DNA of 64,000 nt, taken from assembly GCF_013403875.1 (NCBI RefSeq), contig NZ_JACBNX010000015.1, positions 62,001-126,000 of the forward strand, read 5' to 3'. Every line of letters starts with the position of its first letter. The first letter of the stretch is position 1. A model generated the notes under the pieces. The model worked only from the letters and a program-made list of their open reading frames with translations, was not told the DNA's origin and searched no databases. The stretch comes from Burkholderia guangdongensis. Its GTDB lineage: Bacteria > Pseudomonadota > Gammaproteobacteria > Burkholderiales > Burkholderiaceae. A program made the translations under genes and the position numbers. This document shows, piece by piece, positions 26,465 to 36,074 of the stretch.

Positions 26465-28042
26465 GTGACCGAACGCACTCTCCTCGACCTGCTCGTCATC
26501 GGCGGCGGCATCAACGGCGCGGGGATCGCGCGCGACGCGGCCGGCCGCGGCCTGTCGGTCGTGCTCTGCGAGCAGGACGATCTCGCGTCGCACACGTCGT
26601 CGGCGAGCACGAAGCTGATCCATGGCGGGCTGCGCTATCTCGAGTACAACGAGTTCGGGCTCGTCCGCAAGGCGCTGATGGAGCGCGAGACCTTGATGCG
26701 CGCGGCGCCGCAGATCATCCGGCCGCTGCGCTTCGTGATGCCGCACGTGCCGAACCTGCGTCCCGCGTGGCTGATCCGCCTCGGCCTCGTCCTCTACGAT
26801 CACCTCGCGAAGCGCGAGTTGCTGCCCGGCTCGCGCGGCATCGACATGCGCCGCCATCCGGCCGGCGCGCCCCTCGTCGCGTCGATCCGGCGCGGCTTCG
26901 TTTATTCGGACGGCTGGGTCGACGATGCGCGCCTCGTCGTGCTGAACGCGATCGACGCGAACGAGCGCGGCGCCGAGATCCTGACACGCACGAAGCTCGT
27001 GTCGGCCGAGCGCGTCGGCCGCGAGTGGCACGCGCGGCTCGCGCTCGCCGACGGCACGACGCGCGTCGTGCGCGCCCGCGCGATCGCGAACGCGGCCGGC
27101 CCGTGGGTCGGCGACGTGCTGCACGGCGCGCTCGGCCGCGACGCGCGGCACAGCGTGCGGCTCGTGAAGGGCAGCCACATCGTCGTGCCGCGGCTGTTCG
27201 AGCACGATCACGCCTATATCTTCCAGAACCCGGACAAGCGGATCGTCTTTGCGATCCCGTACGAGCGCGACTTCACGCTGATCGGCACGACCGACGTCGA
27301 ATACACGGCCGATCCGGCGAAAGTGTCGATCGACCGCGACGAGACGCGCTATCTGTGCGACTCGATCAACCGCTACTTCACGCGCAAGATCGCGCCGGCC
27401 GACGTGCGCTGGACGTACTCGGGCGTGCGCCCGCTGCTCGAGGACGAGCATGCGGACAATCCGTCGGCCGTCACGCGCGACTACAAGCTCGAGCTCGACG
27501 ACGGCGACGGCGCGCCGCTGCTCTCGGTGTTCGGCGGCAAGATCACGACGTTCCGCAAGCTCGCGGAGGAAGCGGCCGACCTGCTGTGCGGCGCGCTCGG
27601 CCGCGACGCGCGCGCGTGGACGGCAGGCGTGCCGCTGCCGGGCGGCGATATCGCGAACGCGGCGTTCGACGCGTTCGCCGCCGGGTTCAGCGAGCGGCAT
27701 CCGTGGCTGCCGGCCGCGCTCGCGCGCCGCTACGCGCACGCGTACGGCACGCGCGCGGCGCGCGTGATCGGCGGCGCGGCGTCGCTCGCCGGCCTCGGCG
27801 CGGAAATCGCGCCCGGGCTGTACGAGGCGGAGCTGCGCTACCTGCGCGACGCCGAATGGGCGACGCGCGCGGACGACGTGCTGTGGCGCCGCTCGAAGCT
27901 CGGGCTGCACGTCGAGCCGGGTACGCTCGACGCGGTGACGGCGGCCGTCGACGCGTGGTTCGCGGGCACGCCCGCAGGCGTGCCCGCTCCCGCTCCCGCG
28001 CCCACACTCACGCCCACATCCACGCCAGCGACGCACGGCTGA
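26465..28042 (+). CDS. glpD: aerobic glycerol-3-phosphate dehydrogenase
   Basis: The protein has 525 residues. The FAD-binding motif [15 protein letters not shown] opens the protein. [18 protein letters not shown] is the GlpD signature, and [16 protein letters not shown] lies near the C-terminal cap. It is a membrane-associated flavoenzyme that oxidises glycerol-3-phosphate to dihydroxyacetone phosphate and reduces ubiquinone. The C-terminus ends in a Pro/Thr/Ala-rich tail. I chose GTG 26465 rather than the upstream ATG 26420, because the latter would put the promoter and operator inside the coding region. Confidence 0.92.
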   Translation: MTERTLLDLLVIGGGINGAGIARDAAGRGLSVVLCEQDDLASHTSSASTKLIHGGLRYLEYNEFGLVRKALMERETLMRAAPQIIRPLRFVMPHVPNLRPAWLIRLGLVLYDHLAKRELLPGSRGIDMRRHPAGAPLVASIRRGFVYSDGWVDDARLVVLNAIDANERGAEILTRTKLVSAERVGREWHARLALADGTTRVVRARAIANAAGPWVGDVLHGALGRDARHSVRLVKGSHIVVPRLFEHDHAYIFQNPDKRIVFAIPYERDFTLIGTTDVEYTADPAKVSIDRDETRYLCDSINRYFTRKIAPADVRWTYSGVRPLLEDEHADNPSAVTRDYKLELDDGDGAPLLSVFGGKITTFRKLAEEAADLLCGALGRDARAWTAGVPLPGGDIANAAFDAFAAGFSERHPWLPAALARRYAHAYGTRAARVIGGAASLAGLGAEIAPGLYEAELRYLRDAEWATRADDVLWRRSKLGLHVEPGTLDAVTAAVDAWFAGTPAGVPAPAPAPTLTPTSTPATHG

Positions 28043-28142
28043 CGCGCGGCCCGGATCCCGCATGCCGAATGCCCGCTCGGCGCAACACCCTTCCCGAATC
28101 GCGCATTCCAAGGCACGCTACGCGAAACACGGAGACACCACC

Positions 28143-29648
28143 ATGCAGGACCAGTACATCCTCGCACTCGACCAGGGGACGACGAGCTCGCGCGCGATGC
28201 TGTTCGACCGCCACGGCAACGTCGTATCGTCCGCGCAGAAGGAGTTCGCGCAGATCTATCCGCGGCCGGGCTGGGTCGAGCACGATCCGCACGAAATCTG
28301 GTCGACGCAGGCGGGCGTCGCGGCCGAGGCGGTCACGCGCACCGGCCTCACCGGCGCGTCGATCGCCGCGATCGGCATCACGAATCAGCGCGAGACGACG
28401 ATCGTCTGGAATCGCGACACCGGCCAGCCGGTCTACAACGCGATCGTCTGGCAGGACCGCCGCACCGCCGACTTCTGCGACACGCTGAAGGCGCAGGGCC
28501 ACGAAGCGGCGGTCCGCGCGAAGACGGGCCTGCCGATCGACGCGTACTTCTCCGCGACGAAGATCCGCTGGATCCTCGACAACGTCCCCGGCGCGCGCGA
28601 CGACGCACGCCAGGGCAAGCTCGCGTTCGGCACCGTCGACAGCTGGCTCGTGTGGAACTTCACGCAACACGCGCTGCACGTGACCGACGTGACGAACGCG
28701 TCGCGCACGATGCTGTTCAACATCCACACGCGGCAGTGGGACGACGACCTGCTCGCGCTGTTCGACATCCCGCGCGCGATGCTGCCGGACGTGAAGGCGT
28801 CGTCCGACATCTACGGGCCGACGAAGACGACCGTGTTCGCATCGAAGATTCCGCTCGCGGGGATCGCGGGCGATCAGCATGCGGCACTGTTCGGCCAGAT
28901 GTGCACGACGTCCGGGATGGTGAAGAACACATACGGCACCGGCTGCTTCCTGATGATGAACACCGGCGCGACGCCGATCGAATCGAAGAACCATCTCGTC
29001 ACGACGATCGCGTGGCAGATCGGCGACGACGTGCGGTACGCGCTCGAGGGCAGCATCTTCATCGCGGGCGCGGTCGTGCAGTGGCTGCGCGACGGGCTCG
29101 GAATCATCCGGCACGCGGCGGACGTCGAAGCGCTCGCCGCGCGCGTGCCGCACAGCGACGGCGTGTATCTCGTTCCCGCGTTCGCGGGCCTCGGCGCGCC
29201 GCACTGGAACGCGCGCGCGCGCGGCTCGCTGTTCGGGCTCACGCGCGGCACGACGTCCGCGCATCTCGCGCGCGCGGCGCTCGACGCGATCGCCTACCAG
29301 TCGCTCGACGTGCTCGCCGCGATGGAGGCCGATTCCGGCATCCGCATCGGCGAGCTGCGCGTCGACGGCGGCGCGAGCGCGAACGATCTGCTGATGCAGT
29401 TCCAGGCCGACCTGCTCGGCGTCGATGCGGTGCGTCCGCGGATCACCGAGACGACCGCGCTCGGCGCCGCGTATCTCGCGGGCCTCGCGGTCGGTTACTG
29501 GCAAGGCGTCGACGAGCTGCACAGCCAGTGGCGGCTCGACCGGCGCTTCGCGCCGTCGATGCCGGCCGCGCAGGTCGACGCGTGCCGCGCCGGCTGGCAG
29601 CGCGCGGTGCGCGCGGCGAAGGCGTGGGCCGACGACGCCGCGCAATAG
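28143..29648 (+). CDS. glpK: glycerol kinase
   Basis: The protein has 501 residues, the usual length. [10 protein letters not shown] binds ATP phosphates, TNQRETT and WQDRRT form the glycerol site, and [11 protein letters not shown] and VDGGASAND are FGGY-kinase signatures. It phosphorylates glycerol to glycerol-3-phosphate, the substrate of GlpD. GGAG precedes ATG 28143. The 100-nt gap from glpD contains no GlpR-type palindrome, so co-transcription from the glpD promoter is likely. No glpF facilitator gene is present in the cluster. Confidence 0.95.
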   Translation: MQDQYILALDQGTTSSRAMLFDRHGNVVSSAQKEFAQIYPRPGWVEHDPHEIWSTQAGVAAEAVTRTGLTGASIAAIGITNQRETTIVWNRDTGQPVYNAIVWQDRRTADFCDTLKAQGHEAAVRAKTGLPIDAYFSATKIRWILDNVPGARDDARQGKLAFGTVDSWLVWNFTQHALHVTDVTNASRTMLFNIHTRQWDDDLLALFDIPRAMLPDVKASSDIYGPTKTTVFASKIPLAGIAGDQHAALFGQMCTTSGMVKNTYGTGCFLMMNTGATPIESKNHLVTTIAWQIGDDVRYALEGSIFIAGAVVQWLRDGLGIIRHAADVEALAARVPHSDGVYLVPAFAGLGAPHWNARARGSLFGLTRGTTSAHLARAALDAIAYQSLDVLAAMEADSGIRIGELRVDGGASANDLLMQFQADLLGVDAVRPRITETTALGAAYLAGLAVGYWQGVDELHSQWRLDRRFAPSMPAAQVDACRAGWQRAVRAAKAWADDAAQ

Positions 29649-29677
29649 CGGTCGCGCGAAAACACGTATCATGGCGC

Positions 29678-30400
29678 ATGACCGCGTCGCCGACGCACGA
29701 TTCATCCCTCACCATGCTCGATCACCTCATCTGCGACTGCGACGGCGTGCTCGTCGACAGCGAAGTCGTCGCCGACCGCGTACTGCTCGAAACGCTTTCC
29801 GCCACGTTTGCTCACCTCGACTTCCGAGACGTCGCCAAAACCGCGTTCGGCCAGCAGACGTCGCGCTTCCTCGCCGGGATCGAGACCCGTTTCGGGATCA
29901 AGATGCCCGAGAACTTCATCGAGACGATCGAGCGCAACATCGAGGTCGGGCTCGCGCAGTCGCTGCTGCCGATCACCGGTGTGCGCGATGCGCTGCTGAA
30001 GGTCGGCCTGCCGGCGGCCGTCGTGTCGAACAGCCGGCTCAAGCGCGTGCGCAATTCGCTGAAGCGCGCGGGGCTCGCCGAGATTTTCGGCGAGCGCGTG
30101 TTCAGCTCCGAGCAGGTCGCGCGGCCGAAACCCTATCCGGACGTCTATCTGCACGCGGCGTGCACGCTCGGCGTCGAGCCCGAGCGCTGCCTCGTCGTCG
30201 AGGACAGCGTGTCGGGCCTGAACGCCGCGCGCGCGGCCGGCATGAAGACGATCGCGTTCGTCGGCGCGAGCCACATCCCGGACAACTACGCGGACGCGCT
30301 GCGCGCGATGGGCATTACGCGGATCATGCGCTCGATGGACGAGCTGCCCGCGCTCGTCGACGCGGGCCGGCGCGGCGAGTTCGGCGACGTGCAGTCGTAA
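29678..30400 (+). CDS. HAD-superfamily sugar-phosphatase-like hydrolase
   Basis: The protein has 240 residues. The HAD motifs are complete: CDCDGVLVDSE (nucleophile Asp20, acid Asp22), VVSNSR (motif II), RPKPYPDVY (Lys of motif III) and VVEDSVSGLNAARAAGM (motif IV). The cap is a helical type like that of beta-phosphoglucomutase and YieH phosphatases. The substrate is unknown; position after glpK makes a small sugar or glycerol phosphate possible, an inference only. Neither ATG 29678 nor ATG 29714 has a good ribosome site, so the start is uncertain by 12 codons. Confidence 0.8.
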   Translation: MTASPTHDSSLTMLDHLICDCDGVLVDSEVVADRVLLETLSATFAHLDFRDVAKTAFGQQTSRFLAGIETRFGIKMPENFIETIERNIEVGLAQSLLPITGVRDALLKVGLPAAVVSNSRLKRVRNSLKRAGLAEIFGERVFSSEQVARPKPYPDVYLHAACTLGVEPERCLVVEDSVSGLNAARAAGMKTIAFVGASHIPDNYADALRAMGITRIMRSMDELPALVDAGRRGEFGDVQS

Positions 30401-30445
30401 TACGTCCCCCTCCCTTTTTTCGCGCGGCCCGCGCCCGCTTCGAGA

Positions 30446-31177
30446 TCAGGCCGGCTCCGCGCAGCGCTCGCGCACGGCCGCGAGCGCCTCGCGGAACGCA
30501 ACGAGCTCCGCGATCGTCAGCATCGGCAGCCCATGGCGCGCGGCGAAGCGCTCGACGTCCGCGCCGCGCGTCATCGAGCCGTCCGGGTTCATCAGCTCGC
30601 ACAACACGCCGGCGGGCTTCAACCCCGCGAGGATCGTCAGGTCGACCGTGCCCTCGGTGTGGCCGCGCCGCGCGAGCACGCCGCCCGGCTGCGCGCGCAG
30701 CGGGAACACGTGGCCGGGACGAACGATGTCGTGCGGCGTCGCGCCGTTCGCGATCGCCGCGCGGATCGTCGTCACGCGGTCGGCCGCCGACACGCCGGTC
30801 GACACGCCGTCGCGCGCCTCGATCGACACCGTGAACGCGGTGCCGTTGCGGCTCTCGTTCTGCCCGACCATCGGCGGCAGCGCGAGCGCGCGCACCTTGT
30901 CGTCGGTCAGGCACAGGCACACGATCCCGCTGCATTCGCGGATCAGGAGCGCCATCGTTTCGGGTGTGAGCCGCTCGGCGGCGACGATCAGGTCGGCCTC
31001 GTTCTCGCGGTCGTGATCGTCCTGCAACACGACCGCGCGCCCGGCGCGCAGCGCGTCGAGCGCGGCCGCGATGCGCGGCGGCACCGGCTCGGTGTCGAGC
31101 AGCGGGAGATCGGCGAATGCGTCGGCGGGCGCCGACGGGGAAGGCAACGGAAAGGATTGAACAGACGGGTAGGACAT
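30446..31177 (-). CDS. ribB: 3,4-dihydroxy-2-butanone 4-phosphate synthase
   Basis: The protein has 243 residues. [15 protein letters not shown] holds the metal and substrate acidic residues, and [23 protein letters not shown] completes the active site. It converts ribulose 5-phosphate to the four-carbon precursor of riboflavin. The protein ends after the RibB domain, so unlike RibBA it lacks GTP cyclohydrolase II. GAGGAG precedes ATG 31177. An FMN riboswitch lies upstream in its leader, giving feedback control by the pathway end product. Confidence 0.95.
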   Translation of the reverse strand: MSYPSVQSFPLPSPSAPADAFADLPLLDTEPVPPRIAAALDALRAGRAVVLQDDHDRENEADLIVAAERLTPETMALLIRECSGIVCLCLTDDKVRALALPPMVGQNESRNGTAFTVSIEARDGVSTGVSAADRVTTIRAAIANGATPHDIVRPGHVFPLRAQPGGVLARRGHTEGTVDLTILAGLKPAGVLCELMNPDGSMTRGADVERFAARHGLPMLTIAELVAFREALAAVRERCAEPA

Positions 31178-31216
31178 GTGAAACGCTCCTCGCGAATCGA
31201 TTGGGCGAAAAACGTT

Positions 31217-31278
31217 TCAGGGCTTTTTGCAAACAGACAGCACGGCAGCCGCTTCGCGCACGCGCGAAACGGCCCTGA
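31217..31278 (-). promoter_or_regulatory. putative expression platform of the ribB riboswitch
   Basis: Between the aptamer and ribB, read leftwards, TCAGGGC (31272-31278) can pair with GCCCTGA (31217-31223), which is followed by AACGTTTTTCG. Inside lies a hairpin TTCGCGC-GT-GCGCGAA. This could be a terminator formed when FMN is bound. Pairings are read by eye, without energy calculation. Confidence 0.4.
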
Positions 31279-31298
31279 CGGACATGACCATCTGCACA

Positions 31299-31439
31299 TC
31301 TTCTCTCATCCGGACTGTGACCGTCGGCTCTGGCATTGAACCAGATCTGCTGACCCCACGCACGATGCGCGGGCGCTCGCGGGCTTGCCGGCTGACGCCG
31401 GCCTACCGCCGGTGGGGAATTTCGCCCCGCCCTGAAGAC
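31299..31439 (-). ncRNA. FMN riboswitch (RFN element)
   Basis: Reading leftwards, the conserved RFN blocks appear in order. They are CTTCAGGGCGGGGCGAAATT, CCCCACCGGCGGTA, an AGCCCGCGAGCG block, GTCAGCAGATCTGGT, GCCAGAGCCGACGGTCA and AGTCCGGATGAGAGAAGA. This is the six-way-junction aptamer that binds flavin mononucleotide. It lies about 120 nt upstream of ribB on the same strand. The variable P3/P4 arm is a GC-rich hairpin around 31370-31400. The rest of the 477-base gap to miaB holds the divergent promoters. Confidence 0.95.
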
Positions 31440-31654
31440 GCACTGATGCCGGTAAAACCGGCCGAGGAAGAATACAACAACCGGCCGGGCACCGCACAAG
31501 ACCCGGCCGGCGAATAAGGGCCGCAACACGCGCCCGTCCCGGCCGTCGAGCCGAACCGAAAAGCTATAATAGAAAGCTTTCCCGACGGTCTTGCGGCCGT
31601 CCCGATCCACCATTGACGACGCCCCCAGGTCAACCACTGCGAACGGCGAACCCC

Positions 31655-33040
31655 ATGACCAAGAAAGTTTACGTAAAAACCTTCGGCTGCCAGATGAACG
31701 AGTACGACTCCGACAAGATGGTCGACGTGCTCCATGCGGCCGAAGGTCTCGAGAAGACTGACTCCCCCGAGGACGCGGACATCATCCTGTTCAACACCTG
31801 CTCGGTGCGCGAAAAGGCGCAGGAGAAGGTGTTCTCCGACCTCGGCCGCGTGCGCGAGCTGAAGGAGGCGAAGCCGGATCTGCTGATCGGCGTCGGCGGC
31901 TGCGTCGCGAGCCAGGAAGGCGCGTCGATCGTGTCGCGCGCGCCGTACGTCGACCTCGTGTTCGGCCCGCAGACGCTGCACCGCCTGCCGCAGATGATCG
32001 ACCAGCGCCGCGCAAGCGGCCGCGCGCAGGTCGACATCTCGTTCCCCGAAATCGAGAAGTTCGATCATCTGCCGCCCGCGCGCGTCGAAGGCCCGAGCGC
32101 GTTCGTGTCGATCATGGAAGGCTGCAGCAAGTACTGCAGCTACTGCGTGGTGCCGTACACGCGCGGCGACGAGGTGTCGCGCCCGCTCGACGACGTGCTC
32201 GCCGAAATCGCCGGCCTCGCCGACCAGGGCGTGCGCGAAGTCACGCTGCTCGGGCAGAACGTCAACGCCTATCGTGGAAAATTCGGTGGCGCGCTCGCTC
32301 AGGGTGCGCAAGAGATCGCCGATTTCGCGACGCTGATCGAATACGTCGCCGACATCCCGGGCATCGAGCGGATCCGCTACACGACGTCGCATCCGAAGGA
32401 ATTCACGCAGCGGCTGATCGACGTGTACGCGAAGGTGCCGAAGCTCGTGAGCCATTTGCATCTGCCGGTGCAGCACGGCTCCGACCGCATCCTGATGGCG
32501 ATGAAGCGCGGCTACACGGTGCTCGAATACAAATCGGTGATCCGCAAGCTGCGCGCGATCCGGCCGGACCTGTCGCTGTCGACCGACATCATCGTCGGCT
32601 TCCCGGGCGAGACCGAGGCCGACTTCGACAAGACGATGGCGCTCGTCGCCGACATGCGCTACGACACGAGCTTCTCGTTCATCTACAGCCCGCGCCCCGG
32701 CACGCCGGCCGCGAACCTGCACGACGACACGCCGCGCGAGGTCAAGCTCAAACGCCTGCAACATCTGCAGGCGACGATCGAGGAGAACGTCGCGAAAATC
32801 AGCGCGTCGATGGTCGGCAAGGTCGAACGGATTCTCGTCGAAGGGCCGTCGCGCAAGGATCCGAACGAGCTCGCGGGCCGCACCGAGAACAACCGCGTCG
32901 TGAACTTCCCGGCGCCGCTCGCCGCGCATCCGCGCCTGATCGGCCAGATGATCGACGTGAAGATCAACCACGCGTATCCGCATTCGCTGCGCGGCGAACT
33001 CGTGCTCGCGCACGACGACGCGAGCAACGCAACGCACTGA
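31655..33040 (+). CDS. miaB: tRNA-2-methylthio-N6-dimethylallyladenosine synthase
   Basis: The protein has 461 residues. The N-terminal UPF0004 domain has Cys12, Cys49 and Cys83 for one 4Fe-4S cluster. The radical-SAM motif C157SKYC161SYC164 holds the other. A TRAM domain ends the protein. It adds a methylthio group at A37 of tRNAs reading UNN codons. I chose ATG 31655 ([15 protein letters not shown]) because family members begin there; the in-frame TTG at 31613 would add 14 unmatched residues. It starts the miaB-phoH-ybeY-corC-lnt cluster. Confidence 0.95.
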   Translation: MTKKVYVKTFGCQMNEYDSDKMVDVLHAAEGLEKTDSPEDADIILFNTCSVREKAQEKVFSDLGRVRELKEAKPDLLIGVGGCVASQEGASIVSRAPYVDLVFGPQTLHRLPQMIDQRRASGRAQVDISFPEIEKFDHLPPARVEGPSAFVSIMEGCSKYCSYCVVPYTRGDEVSRPLDDVLAEIAGLADQGVREVTLLGQNVNAYRGKFGGALAQGAQEIADFATLIEYVADIPGIERIRYTTSHPKEFTQRLIDVYAKVPKLVSHLHLPVQHGSDRILMAMKRGYTVLEYKSVIRKLRAIRPDLSLSTDIIVGFPGETEADFDKTMALVADMRYDTSFSFIYSPRPGTPAANLHDDTPREVKLKRLQHLQATIEENVAKISASMVGKVERILVEGPSRKDPNELAGRTENNRVVNFPAPLAAHPRLIGQMIDVKINHAYPHSLRGELVLAHDDASNATH

Positions 33041-33070
33041 CGACCGCTCAACGAGGAGCCCGACGCCACC

Positions 33071-34114
33071 TTGAAACCTGTACAAGCACTGGAATTCACC
33101 GCGCCGCACGACGACAACGCGCGCCTCGCGAACCTCTGCGGCCCGCTCGACGAGAATCTGCGGCAGATCGAACAGGCGCTCGACGTAACGCTGTCGCGAC
33201 GCGGCCACCGGATCGCGATCCGCGGCCGCGGCGCGAAACTCGCGCTCACCGCGCTCGAGAACTTCTACAACCGCTCCGGCGATCCGCTGTCGGTCGACGA
33301 CATCCAGCTCGCGCTCGTCGAGGTGCGCCATCGCGGCGGCAACGGCAGCCAGGACACGCTCGACGTGCGCTTTCGCGGCGATCCGGACCATCCGTTCGAC
33401 GAGCCGGTCGTGAGCCTCGACGACGAGGCGCTCGACGAAGCCGGGCCGAAGCTGTACACGCGCCGCGCGGACCTGCGTGGCCGCACGCCCGCGCAGCGCG
33501 AGTATCTGAAGCAGATCCTGTCGCACGACGTCACGTTCGGGATCGGCCCGGCCGGCACCGGCAAGACCTATCTCGCGGTCGCGTGCGCGGTCGACGCACT
33601 CGAGCGCGATCAGGTGAAGCGGATCGTGCTCACGCGGCCGGCCGTCGAGGCGGGCGAGCGGCTCGGCTTCCTGCCCGGCGATCTCGCGCAGAAGGTCGAT
33701 CCGTATCTGCGGCCGCTGTACGACGCGCTCTATGATCTGCTCGGCTTCGACAAGACCGCGAAGATGTTCGAGCGGCAGATGATCGAGATCGCGCCGCTCG
33801 CGTACATGCGCGGACGCACGCTGAACCACGCGTTCATCATCCTCGACGAGGCGCAGAACACGACGCCCGAGCAGATGAAGATGTTCCTCACGCGGATCGG
33901 CTTCGGCTCGAAGGCGGTCGTGACCGGCGACACGAGCCAGGTCGACCTGCCGCGCGGGCACAAGAGCGGGCTCGTCGAGGCGCAGCAGGTGCTCGGCGGC
34001 GTGCGCGGGATCGCGCTCACGCGCTTCACGAGCGCGGACGTGGTCCGGCATCCGCTCGTCGCGCGGATCGTCGAGGCATACGACGAGTTCCACGCGCAGC
34101 GCAAGGACGAGTGA
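33071..34114 (+). CDS. ybeZ: PhoH-family ATPase (YbeZ type)
   Basis: The protein has 347 residues. Walker A GPAGTGKT has Lys165. Walker [32 protein letters not shown] and an N-terminal KH-like RNA-binding segment are typical of PhoH/YbeZ. It works with the YbeY RNase in ribosomal RNA processing. The start at TTG 33071 gives the usual [13 protein letters not shown] N-terminus; GAGGAG is 12 nt upstream, a rather long gap. A strong intrinsic terminator after the gene separates it from ybeY. Confidence 0.9.
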   Translation: MKPVQALEFTAPHDDNARLANLCGPLDENLRQIEQALDVTLSRRGHRIAIRGRGAKLALTALENFYNRSGDPLSVDDIQLALVEVRHRGGNGSQDTLDVRFRGDPDHPFDEPVVSLDDEALDEAGPKLYTRRADLRGRTPAQREYLKQILSHDVTFGIGPAGTGKTYLAVACAVDALERDQVKRIVLTRPAVEAGERLGFLPGDLAQKVDPYLRPLYDALYDLLGFDKTAKMFERQMIEIAPLAYMRGRTLNHAFIILDEAQNTTPEQMKMFLTRIGFGSKAVVTGDTSQVDLPRGHKSGLVEAQQVLGGVRGIALTRFTSADVVRHPLVARIVEAYDEFHAQRKDE

Positions 34115-34140
34115 CGCGCGTCGCGCCGGCGACGACACCC

Positions 34141-34178
34141 GCGGCCCGGCTGCCTTCGGCAGGCCGGGCCGCTTTTTT
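34141..34178 (+). terminator. rho-independent terminator between phoH and ybeY
   Basis: GCGGCCCGGC plus TGCC, loop TTC, GGCA, one bulged G, then GCCGGGCCGC and TTTTTT. The 14-bp stem with a run of six T is strong, so ybeY needs its own promoter or readthrough. Confidence 0.9.
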
Positions 34179-34246
34179 GGCGGGTGGCCCCACCGTCCGA
34201 AAACCGGTCGGTTTATCGCCCGGCAAATCGGGGAACGACGGGCCGT

Positions 34247-34258
34247 TTGGTGTATCCT
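34247..34258 (+). repeat. 12-base element shared by the ybeY and corC leaders (copy 1)
   Basis: TTGGTGTATCCT occurs here, 27 nt before the ybeY ATG, and again at 36016-36027, 47 nt before the corC ATG. CCGT precedes both. The TATCCT part could be a -10 element preceded by TG. Promoter function is a guess from the repeat and its position after a terminator. Confidence 0.4.
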
Positions 34259-34285
34259 CAGCGCGTCCCATTTGCTGCTCGCGTC

Positions 34286-35074
34286 ATGAAATCTTCCCGC
34301 TCCCGCAAGTCCGCCCGCGCCGCCCAGACGGTGCCCCCGATTCCCCGCCTGTCGCTGTTCGACGCGAAGGGCAAGGTCAAGACCGTCGATGCGCAGGCGC
34401 TTCGGATCGACTTCAGCGACGGCCGCGCGCTGATGTTCGACCTGTCGGGCAGCGCCGGCGACGCCGCGGTCGCGATCGTCGCGCAGCACGCGGACCCGGC
34501 GATGCGCGCGACGCTCGCGCTGCGCCCCGAGCATTACGACAGCCTGACGCTGCACGTCGGCGCCGAAATCGCGCCGCCCGATGTCGGACATGCACTCGGG
34601 CACGAGCACGGCGCGCGCGAGCCCGAGCTCGATCTCGTCGTGCAGTACGGCGACGAGATCACCGATGCGCAGCGCAAGGCGCTGCCCAAGCGCAAGCTGA
34701 TCGCCGAATGGCTCGCGCCCGCGCTGTTCGCCGACGCCGAGCTGACCGTGCGCTTCGTCGGCGAAGCGGAAGGCCGCACGCTCAACGACAGCTATCGCCA
34801 CAAGGACTACCCGACGAACGTGCTGACGTTCGCGTACGACGACTCGCCGGCCGACAAGGTCGTCGGCGATCTCGTGCTGTGCTGCCCGGTCGTCGAGCAG
34901 GAAGCCGGCGACCAGAAGAAGGCGCTCACCGCGCACTATGCGCATCTGCTCGTGCACGGCGCGCTGCACGCGCAGGGCTACGACCACGAGACGAGCGAAG
35001 AGGACGCCGCCGAAATGGAGGCGCTCGAAGTCGACATCCTCGCGAAACTGGGCTTCCCGAACCCGTACATGTAA
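34286..35074 (+). CDS. ybeY: endoribonuclease YbeY with long N-terminal extension
   Basis: The protein has 262 residues; typical YbeY has about 155. The C-terminal 150 residues are clear Ybe[21 protein letters not shown], and the zinc motif [11 protein letters not shown] with His224, His228 and His234. YbeY matures the 16S rRNA 3' end and takes part in ribosome quality control. The first 112 residues contain [16 protein letters not shown] and [14 protein letters not shown]. That resembles a small beta domain like DUF971 and is not part of YbeY. No in-frame ATG lies close to the catalytic domain start, so the extension appears translated. The ribosome site at ATG 34286 is poor. Confidence 0.85.
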   Translation: MKSSRSRKSARAAQTVPPIPRLSLFDAKGKVKTVDAQALRIDFSDGRALMFDLSGSAGDAAVAIVAQHADPAMRATLALRPEHYDSLTLHVGAEIAPPDVGHALGHEHGAREPELDLVVQYGDEITDAQRKALPKRKLIAEWLAPALFADAELTVRFVGEAEGRTLNDSYRHKDYPTNVLTFAYDDSPADKVVGDLVLCCPVVEQEAGDQKKALTAHYAHLLVHGALHAQGYDHETSEEDAAEMEALEVDILAKLGFPNPYM

Positions 35075-35093
35075 ATAAAACGCGCCTGCCGCC

Positions 35094-35726
35094 ATGCGTC
35101 CCGCCGCCTTGCTTGCTTCCGGGTATCCGCCGCTGCTCGACCACGAGCCGCTGCTGACGGACGACGAGATGGCCGCTTCGCTCACGCAGGCGCTGAGCGG
35201 CTGGGACGGCCGGCGGGATCTGTGGCTGTTCGGCTATGGCTCGCTGATCTGGAACCCCGGGATGCCGACCGTCGACGCGGTGCGCGGCAAGGTGCACGGC
35301 TATCACCGCGGCCTCTATCTGTGGTCGCGCGTGAACCGCGGCACGCCCGAGCGCCCGGGCCTCGTGCTCGCGCTCGACCGCGGCGGCTCGTGCCCCGGCA
35401 TCGCGTTCCGGGTCGACGGGCCGACCGCGATGCCGCATCTCGAGACGCTGTGGAAGCGCGAGATGACGGGCGGCTCGTACCGGCCCGCGTGGCTGCCGTG
35501 CTCGCTCGCGAACGGCGAACGCGTGAGCGCGCTCGCGTTCGTGATGCGCCGCGACGCGCCGACCTACGCGGGCAAGCTGCCCGACCATGTGATGAAGACC
35601 GTGTTCGACTGCGCGGAGGGCCGCTACGGGACGACGCTCGACTACGTGCGCCGCACCGTCGACGCGCTGCGCGCGAGCGGCATTCCGGACCGCACGCTCG
35701 AAGCGCTGCTCGCGCGGTGCCGGTGA
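35094..35726 (+). CDS. chaC: ChaC-like gamma-glutamylcyclotransferase
   Basis: The protein has 210 residues. [12 protein letters not shown] gives the substrate-binding YGSL loop (48-51), and [11 protein letters not shown] places the catalytic Glu at 123. ChaC enzymes cleave glutathione into 5-oxoproline and Cys-Gly in the cytoplasm. It lies 19 nt after ybeY and is probably co-transcribed. The ribosome site is not obvious. Confidence 0.88.
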   Translation: MRPAALLASGYPPLLDHEPLLTDDEMAASLTQALSGWDGRRDLWLFGYGSLIWNPGMPTVDAVRGKVHGYHRGLYLWSRVNRGTPERPGLVLALDRGGSCPGIAFRVDGPTAMPHLETLWKREMTGGSYRPAWLPCSLANGERVSALAFVMRRDAPTYAGKLPDHVMKTVFDCAEGRYGTTLDYVRRTVDALRASGIPDRTLEALLARCR

Positions 35727-36074
35727 TCGCATGGATACGGCGGCGGCTGCGGCTGCTGCTGCGGCGGCGTCAATCGTCCGATCAACGCGCCCCCGACAAG
35801 AATCCAATGTGCGCCCCCCGGAATGCGACAGCCATTCGTAAGCCTCGACGCGGCCTGCCCCGCGGCGTCGTTCTGCGCTACGATGGATGCCACGGACGGC
35901 GCGCGTGTTGCACGAAATGCACGAAACGCACGAAGCGCGCGGTCCGAGCGAGCGGAGCGCGTGGGCTCGCCGCACCGGCCGGCCCGGTCCGCGGCGACAC
36001 GGCCGCGCCATACCGTTGGTGTATCCTTGCCGATTCGATGACCGCGCGCCCCGATGTGAGCCGGGCGCCCCACC
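35727..36074. other. intergenic region upstream of corC, with short tandem repeat
   Basis: About 350 bases without a convincing gene. At 35909-35935 there are three tandem 9-base units (TGCACGAAA, TGCACGAAA, CGCACGAAG). Near the right end, at 36016-36027, lies the second copy of TTGGTGTATCCT. The corC promoter is presumably here. Confidence 0.5.

Noticed and set aside
31403..35185. 1260-codon minus-strand open frame opposite miaB, phoH and ybeY
   Set aside because: Shadow of the real plus-strand genes; no ribosome site or recognisable domain.
35909..35935. Three 9-base tandem units, considered as a CRISPR-like or regulatory array
   Set aside because: The units are too short, contiguous and unspaced; I list them only as a minor tandem repeat.
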